A program made the translations under genes and the position numbers. Source: an uncultured Clostridia bacterium (GTDB lineage Bacteria > Bacillota > Clostridia > TANB77 > CAG-508). Taken from it: a stretch of 9,427 bases of DNA. The stretch is taken from positions 1-9,427 of the forward strand of contig CAKPKI010000069.1 in NCBI GenBank assembly GCA_934167135.1, written 5' to 3'. Each line of letters begins with the position of its first letter. The first letter of the stretch is position 1. Positions 6,064-9,427 of the stretch are shown here, piece after piece. The notes below the pieces were generated by a model, which ran no database searches, was not told the DNA's origin, and saw only the letters and a program-made list of their open reading frames with translations.

Positions 6064-6948
6064 ATGGAAGATAAAATTATAAAATTTTTAGCTTATGATG
6101 GGAAAATTTCAGTTACATGTATATCTTCAACCCAAATGGTAGAAGAAGCTAGAAAAATACATGATTTAAGTCCACTTGCAACAGCGGTCGTAGGAAGAAT
6201 ATTAACAATAACTGCATTGATTGGGGCAGAAATGAAAAATGAAACAGATAATTTAACGATTCAAGTAAAAGGAAATGGACCAATAGGCAAAATAGTAGCA
6301 GTTTCTGACAATACACCACATGTAAAAATATGTGTAACAGATTCACATGTAGATTTACCATTAAATGAATTTGATAAATTAGATGTAGGTGGAGCCGTTG
6401 GAAATGAAGGTTTTATAAATGTAATAAAAGATATTGGACTAAAAAAACCATATATAGGAATAAGTCCACTAATGTCTGGAGAAATAGCAGAAGATTTTGC
6501 AAATTATTTTCAAACATCTGAGCAAAAGCAAACTGCAGTTGCTCTAGGTGTATTAGTAGATAAAAATGGTGTACGTTCAAGTGGAGGATATATAATAACA
6601 CCTATGCCAGATGCAAAAGAAGAAGAAATATCAAAAGTAGAAAAAGCAATATTTGAAGCTGGAGCAATATCAAAAATGTTAGACAATAATTTAACACTTG
6701 AAGAAATTGCAAAAAAAGTTACAGGAGATAAAAAAGTAAGAAAAATAGATGCTTCAAAACAACCACAGTATAAATGTGAATGTAGCAAAAAAAGATTTTC
6801 AAATGGATTAATGACACTTGGAAAAGAACAACTAAAAGAATTAATTACAGAAGATGAAAAAGCAGAAATCAAATGTCAATTTTGCAATAAAATATATAAT
6901 TTTAATAAAGAAGAATTAGAAGAAATATTAGAAAGGATAGGTAAATAA
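6064..6948 (+). CDS. hslO: Hsp33 redox-regulated holdase chaperone
   Basis: A 294-residue cytoplasmic chaperone of usual Hsp33 length. The N-terminal domain shows the family pattern in DLSPLATAVVGRILTITALI (34-53) and the KGNGPIGKIVA stretch. The C-terminal redox switch is complete: CEC (Cys238, Cys240) and CQFC (Cys271, Cys274) bind zinc when reduced; under oxidative stress with unfolding, disulfides form, zinc is lost and the protein becomes an active holdase. In E. coli the second pair is likewise CxxC. The ATG follows AAAGGA at 6052-6057 (6-nt spacing), 14 nt after the transferase stop, and the pyrophosphatase starts 1 nt after its own stop, so it lies mid-operon. Confidence 0.97.
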   Translation: MEDKIIKFLAYDGKISVTCISSTQMVEEARKIHDLSPLATAVVGRILTITALIGAEMKNETDNLTIQVKGNGPIGKIVAVSDNTPHVKICVTDSHVDLPLNEFDKLDVGGAVGNEGFINVIKDIGLKKPYIGISPLMSGEIAEDFANYFQTSEQKQTAVALGVLVDKNGVRSSGGYIITPMPDAKEEEISKVEKAIFEAGAISKMLDNNLTLEEIAKKVTGDKKVRKIDASKQPQYKCECSKKRFSNGLMTLGKEQLKELITEDEKAEIKCQFCNKIYNFNKEELEEILERIGK

Positions 6949-6949
6949 A

Positions 6950-7867
6950 ATGGAACAAACAATAGTATTTGGACATAAAAGTCCTGACACAGATTCAATT
7001 TGCTCAACAATAGCAATGGCAAATTTACAAACAAAAATAAAAGGAGAAGAAGTAATTCCTTGTAGATTAGGTGAAATAAATGAGGAAACAAAATATGCAC
7101 TAGAAAAATTTAGTGTAGAAACACCAAAATTAATAAATAAAATAGAAGAAGGACAAAGAGTAATATTAGTTGACCACAATGAATTTACACAATCAGTAGA
7201 AGGAATAGAAAATGCAAAAATAGAAGCAGTAGTTGATCATCATAGAATCAATAATTTTGAGACATCAGAACCATTATTCTATTATGCTCAACCAGTTGGA
7301 TGTACAGCAACAATATTATTTGAATTATATAGATCAAACAATATTGAAATAGAGCCTAAAATAGCTGGAATAATGTTAAGTGCAATAATATCTGATACAT
7401 TATTATTAAAATCTCCAACAACAACAGAAAAAGATAAAATTGCATTAGAAGAACTTTCAAAAATAGCTAAAGTAGATGTTAATAATTATGGTATAGATAT
7501 GTTAAAAGCTGGAACAGATTTAGATAAATATACAGAAGAAGAATTAATAAGACTAGATGCTAAAAAGATTGAGAAAGAAGATGTAAAATATATTATAGCA
7601 CAAGTAAATACAGTTAGTATTCCAGATGTATTAAAAAGAAAAGAAAAAATCGAAAGAGAAATGAACAAAGAAATATTGTCTAAAGGATTAAGTTTATTTG
7701 TATTTGTAATTACAGATATAATAAATAGTAATTCAGAAGCAATTGTATTAGGAGATAGAGTTGATGCAATATCAAAAACATATGAGATAAATGATAATAT
7801 TGCAATAATGCCTGGTGTAGTTTCTAGAAAGAAACAAATATTACCATTAGTTGAAAAAAATATGTAA
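6950..7867 (+). CDS. ppaC: manganese-dependent inorganic pyrophosphatase (family II)
   Basis: A 305-residue cytosolic DHH-family enzyme that hydrolyses pyrophosphate to two phosphates and so drives biosynthetic reactions. The metal ligands expected of family II are all present: His9, Asp13 and Asp15 in GHKSPDTDS (8-16), Asp75 in LVDHNE, Asp96-His97-His98 in VVDHHR, and Asp149 in SDTLLLKSPTTT (148-159). The C-terminal DHHA2 domain ends with SRKKQILP (292-299), whose Arg-Lys pair binds substrate. The length is typical, and there is no inserted CBS/DRTGG regulatory module, so it is the unregulated form. An AGG at 6939-6941 lies inside the end of hslO, 8 nt before the ATG; the 1-nt gap implies translational coupling. 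It is the last gene of its operon, with a terminator 4 nt after its stop codon. Confidence 0.97.
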   Translation: MEQTIVFGHKSPDTDSICSTIAMANLQTKIKGEEVIPCRLGEINEETKYALEKFSVETPKLINKIEEGQRVILVDHNEFTQSVEGIENAKIEAVVDHHRINNFETSEPLFYYAQPVGCTATILFELYRSNNIEIEPKIAGIMLSAIISDTLLLKSPTTTEKDKIALEELSKIAKVDVNNYGIDMLKAGTDLDKYTEEELIRLDAKKIEKEDVKYIIAQVNTVSIPDVLKRKEKIEREMNKEILSKGLSLFVFVITDIINSNSEAIVLGDRVDAISKTYEINDNIAIMPGVVSRKKQILPLVEKNM

Positions 7868-7870
7868 CAT

Positions 7871-7899
7871 AAAAAAGTCAAATAACTTGACTTTTTTTT
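7871..7899 (+). terminator. terminator of the rpiB-tagO-hslO-ppaC operon
   Basis: An 11-bp perfect stem (7871-7881 with 7887-7897), loop ATAAC, ends in eight T residues (7892-7899). The core GTCAA/TTGAC is flanked by A- and T-runs. The downstream arm also contains the predicted -35 box of the next gene. Confidence 0.88.
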
Positions 7900-7915
7900 C
7901 ATTTAAGTATATACT
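7887..7915 (+). promoter_or_regulatory. promoter of the NlpC/P60 gene, overlapping the upstream terminator
   Basis: TTGACT (7887-7892), a 17-bp T-rich spacer and TATACT (7910-7915) match the sigma-A consensus closely. The start would be near 7922, giving a short leader with GAGG (7941-7944) 5 nt before the ATG. The -35 hexamer is the right arm of the terminator hairpin of the preceding operon. Confidence 0.65.
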
Positions 7916-7949
7916 TTTGTTCATGATAATAAAATGTAAAGAGGTTAAT

Positions 7950-8123
7950 ATGAAAAGTAAAAAAATAGCAATAATTATACTAATGATAACAACATTAATG
8001 CTATTAGGCATAAAAGTAGAAGCAACAACAGGAAAAATAAATTCAGAAACAGTAAGATTAAGAAAAGAGCCAAATACTACATCAACAATAATAGAGCAAT
8101 TAGACAAAAATTCAGAAGTATAA
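7950..8123 (+). CDS. translated N-terminal fragment: signal peptide plus half an SH3b domain
   Basis: If the TAA is real and is obeyed, the product is a 57-residue peptide: a signal sequence (positively charged MKSKK, then a hydrophobic core about 6-21) and roughly the first half of an SH3b domain with the VRLRKEPNTTSTII pattern. It would lack the DGWYKI and GYV strands needed to complete the fold, so it is unlikely to function alone. It has the promoter and the ribosome binding site of the broken gene. Confidence 0.5.
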   Translation: MKSKKIAIIILMITTLMLLGIKVEATTGKINSETVRLRKEPNTTSTIIEQLDKNSEV

Positions 8124-9427
8124 ATAATTGAAGAAGAAGACGGATGGTATAAAATAAAAGCAAAAGTAGAAGACAAAACAGTAACAGGATATGTTAGCAA
8201 AAAATTAGTAGATACTCAAAAATCCAATAGCAGTACAACTAATAGCACATCTAACAAAACACAAGAAGACACAACAACAAATAAAAATGAAAATAATAAG
8301 GTAGAAGAAACAACTGTAACAGAAGTCAACAAACAACCAGAAGAGCAACCAGAAGAACAAACAGAAGAGCCAACAGCAGAAGAATCCAATGTGGAAGATG
8401 CAGAACCAGTTACAAAAACAATAGAAACAACAACACAACCACAAGAAAATGAGAAATATTCATTAGATAAAGAAACAGAAGTAAGAGCAGTGCCACTTAT
8501 AAGTTCGAAAGTAAAAACAACAATTACTGGAGAAGTAACAATTGTTGAAATAATAAATGATTGGTGTAGAGTTGAAAATGACAAAGAAATTGGTTGGATA
8601 AGAATGAATTTATTACAAAAAACAACAGTAAAAGAAGAGGAACAACAACAACCAGAACAACCAGTTGTAGAAGAACAACCACAAGCACAAACAGAAACAA
8701 CAGAAAATAATGAAAGTGATAAAACAGAAAAAGTAGAAGAAAAAGAAGAAACAAAAATAAAAACTCTAAATAAAACTGGATATGTAAAAGCAGAAGGATT
8801 AATGGTAAGAAAAGAAGCTTCAACATCAAGTGAAGATATAGATAGCTTATCTAAAAATGACAAAGTAGAAATAACTGGAGAAATAGATGGATGGTATCAA
8901 ATAAAATTAAATGGAAAAACAGGATATGTATCATCAAAATATATTTCAGACACAAAAATAGTAGAAACCACATCAAGAAGTGGAAGTACAATAAAACAAC
9001 CAGAAATTACACCAATGGAAGAAGAAAGTGAGCAAAAAAGTGAAAAAGAAACAACAAAGACAACAAGCGAAAAAAATGGAACAGCAGTAGTAGAATATGC
9101 AAAAAACTACTTAGGGTATAAATATGTTTCAGGTGGTTCATCACCTACAACTGGGTTTGACTGTTCAGGTTTTACATCATATGTATATAAAAATTTTGGA
9201 GTATCATTAAGTAGATCATCTAAAGGACAAATAAATGATGGAGTATCAGTATCAAGAGATGAATTACAACCTGGTGACATAGTAGTATTCAATAATTCGG
9301 GAAATACTGCAATAGGGCATGTTGGAATATATATCGGGGGAGATAATTTTATACATGCTGCAAACCCAAGCCAAGGAGTAACAATAACATCATTATCATC
9401 AAGCTATTATAGCAAAAGATATGTAGG
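8124..9427 (+). CDS. downstream reading frame with SH3b domains and NlpC/P60 catalytic domain (3' partial)
   Basis: The open frame after the TAA continues past the window end. It completes SH3b-1, then holds two more SH3b domains, each with a DGWY/NDWC-type strand and a closing GY/GW motif, and the NlpC/P60 domain. The catalytic Cys is in FDCSGF (TGT at 9162-9164), the His in GHVGIYIGG (CAT at 9318-9320) and the third polar residue is probably the His of FIHAA (9354-9356). The final strands are cut by the window edge. Possible internal starts are GTG 8391, GTG 8490 and ATG 8604, none with a good Shine-Dalgarno, and all would lose the signal peptide. An independent gene is therefore unlikely. 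Confidence 0.5.
   Translation, partial: MIEEEDGWYKIKAKVEDKTVTGYVSKKLVDTQKSNSSTTNSTSNKTQEDTTTNKNENNKVEETTVTEVNKQPEEQPEEQTEEPTAEESNVEDAEPVTKTIETTTQPQENEKYSLDKETEVRAVPLISSKVKTTITGEVTIVEIINDWCRVENDKEIGWIRMNLLQKTTVKEEEQQQPEQPVVEEQPQAQTETTENNESDKTEKVEEKEETKIKTLNKTGYVKAEGLMVRKEASTSSEDIDSLSKNDKVEITGEIDGWYQIKLNGKTGYVSSKYISDTKIVETTSRSGSTIKQPEITPMEEESEQKSEKETTKTTSEKNGTAVVEYAKNYLGYKYVSGGSSPTTGFDCSGFTSYVYKNFGVSLSRSSKGQINDGVSVSRDELQPGDIVVFNNSGNTAIGHVGIYIGGDNFIHAANPSQGVTITSLSSSYYSKRYV
8334..8381 (+). repeat. four imperfect 12-bp tandem units coding QPEE-like repeats
   Basis: CAACCAGAAGAG, CAACCAGAAGAA, CAAACAGAAGAG and CCAACAGCAGAA follow head to tail in frame, giving QPEE-QPEE-QTEE-PTAE in the linker between SH3b-1 and SH3b-2. 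Such units can expand or shrink by slippage without changing frame, altering the reach of the catalytic domain. Confidence 0.7.

Larger units (their letters stand above)
7950..9427 (+). pseudogene. secreted triple-SH3b NlpC/P60 endopeptidase gene with an in-frame stop (3' partial)
   Basis: One reading frame from ATG 7950 to the window edge encodes a cell-wall hydrolase but carries a TAA at 8121-8123 (codon 58). Order of parts: signal peptide (residues 1-25, cut probably after VEA), SH3b-1 (8031-8216), Glu/Gln/Thr-rich linker, SH3b-2 (8451-8621), linker, SH3b-3 (8772-8954), linker, NlpC/P60 domain (9078 onward). The stop lies inside SH3b-1, directly before IIEEEDGWYKI, and the aligned position in SH3b-3 is Glu (GAA), one base from TAA. 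The remaining 434 codons have no other stop or frameshift. NlpC/P60 enzymes usually cut D-gamma-Glu-diamino-acid bonds in peptidoglycan stems. The clean downstream frame points to a very recent mutation, a population variant or a sequencing error; readthrough is less likely. The ATG is chosen for its GAGG site; the in-frame ATG at 7923 has none. Confidence 0.75.

Noticed and set aside
7851..7949. Upstream extension of the NlpC/P60 frame into ppaC and the terminator
   Set aside because: It would start inside ppaC and cross the terminator hairpin; ATG 7950 has GAGG and begins a proper signal peptide.
8121..8123. Genetic-code reassignment or selenocysteine/pyrrolysine decoding at the TAA
   Set aside because: TAA ends seven other genes here, and the known special amino acids use TGA or TAG.
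8216..8863. 215-codon minus-strand open frame, Ser/Val/Cys-rich
   Set aside because: It is antisense to the low-complexity CAA/GAA-rich linkers and SH3b-2 of the hydrolase; its composition is the complement of those repeats, and it has no recognisable domain.

Overview
The window is chromosomal DNA from a very AT-rich, low-GC Gram-positive bacterium. The gene content (DisA, membrane LemA, family II Mn pyrophosphatase, TagO/WecA, Hsp33), strong GGAGG-type ribosome binding sites and heavy ATA/AGA codon use fit the Clostridia, probably an uncultured gut-type lineage. The lineage is inferred from style and content, not from an rRNA gene. I see no phage, transposon, CRISPR array, tRNA or rRNA. Every confident gene ends in TAA (seven) or TAG (three); none uses TGA.

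Layout. (1) 1-1112, plus strand: the 3' end of disA, then a membrane-anchored cyclophilin-type prolyl isomerase, closed by a hairpin terminator. (2) 1117-1482, minus strand: rpsT (ribosomal protein bS20) with its own consensus extended -10 promoter and a terminator that overlaps its stop codon. (3) 1574-4259, plus strand: a three-gene operon of a membrane-spanning XRE/HTH regulator with a duplicated C-terminal domain, a LemA-family protein and a DUF3137-like membrane protein. (4) 4260-4485: a non-coding gap with a 16-bp perfect hairpin and the promoter of the next operon. (5) 4486-7899, plus strand: rpiB, a TagO/WecA-type phospho-sugar transferase, hslO (Hsp33) and ppaC, ending in a terminator. 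(6) 7887-9427, plus strand: a secreted triple-SH3b NlpC/P60 peptidoglycan hydrolase gene, running off the window and broken by an in-frame TAA at codon 58.

The genes are mostly housekeeping: cyclic-di-AMP/DNA scanning, protein folding, ribosome assembly, pentose phosphate metabolism, wall-glycan priming, redox chaperoning and pyrophosphate removal. The items most worth a second look are the HTH-LemA-DUF3137 membrane operon, which looks like a self-contained envelope-sensing unit of unknown function; the clean single-codon interruption of the cell-wall hydrolase; and the promoter of that hydrolase, whose -35 element lies inside the terminator of the preceding operon.
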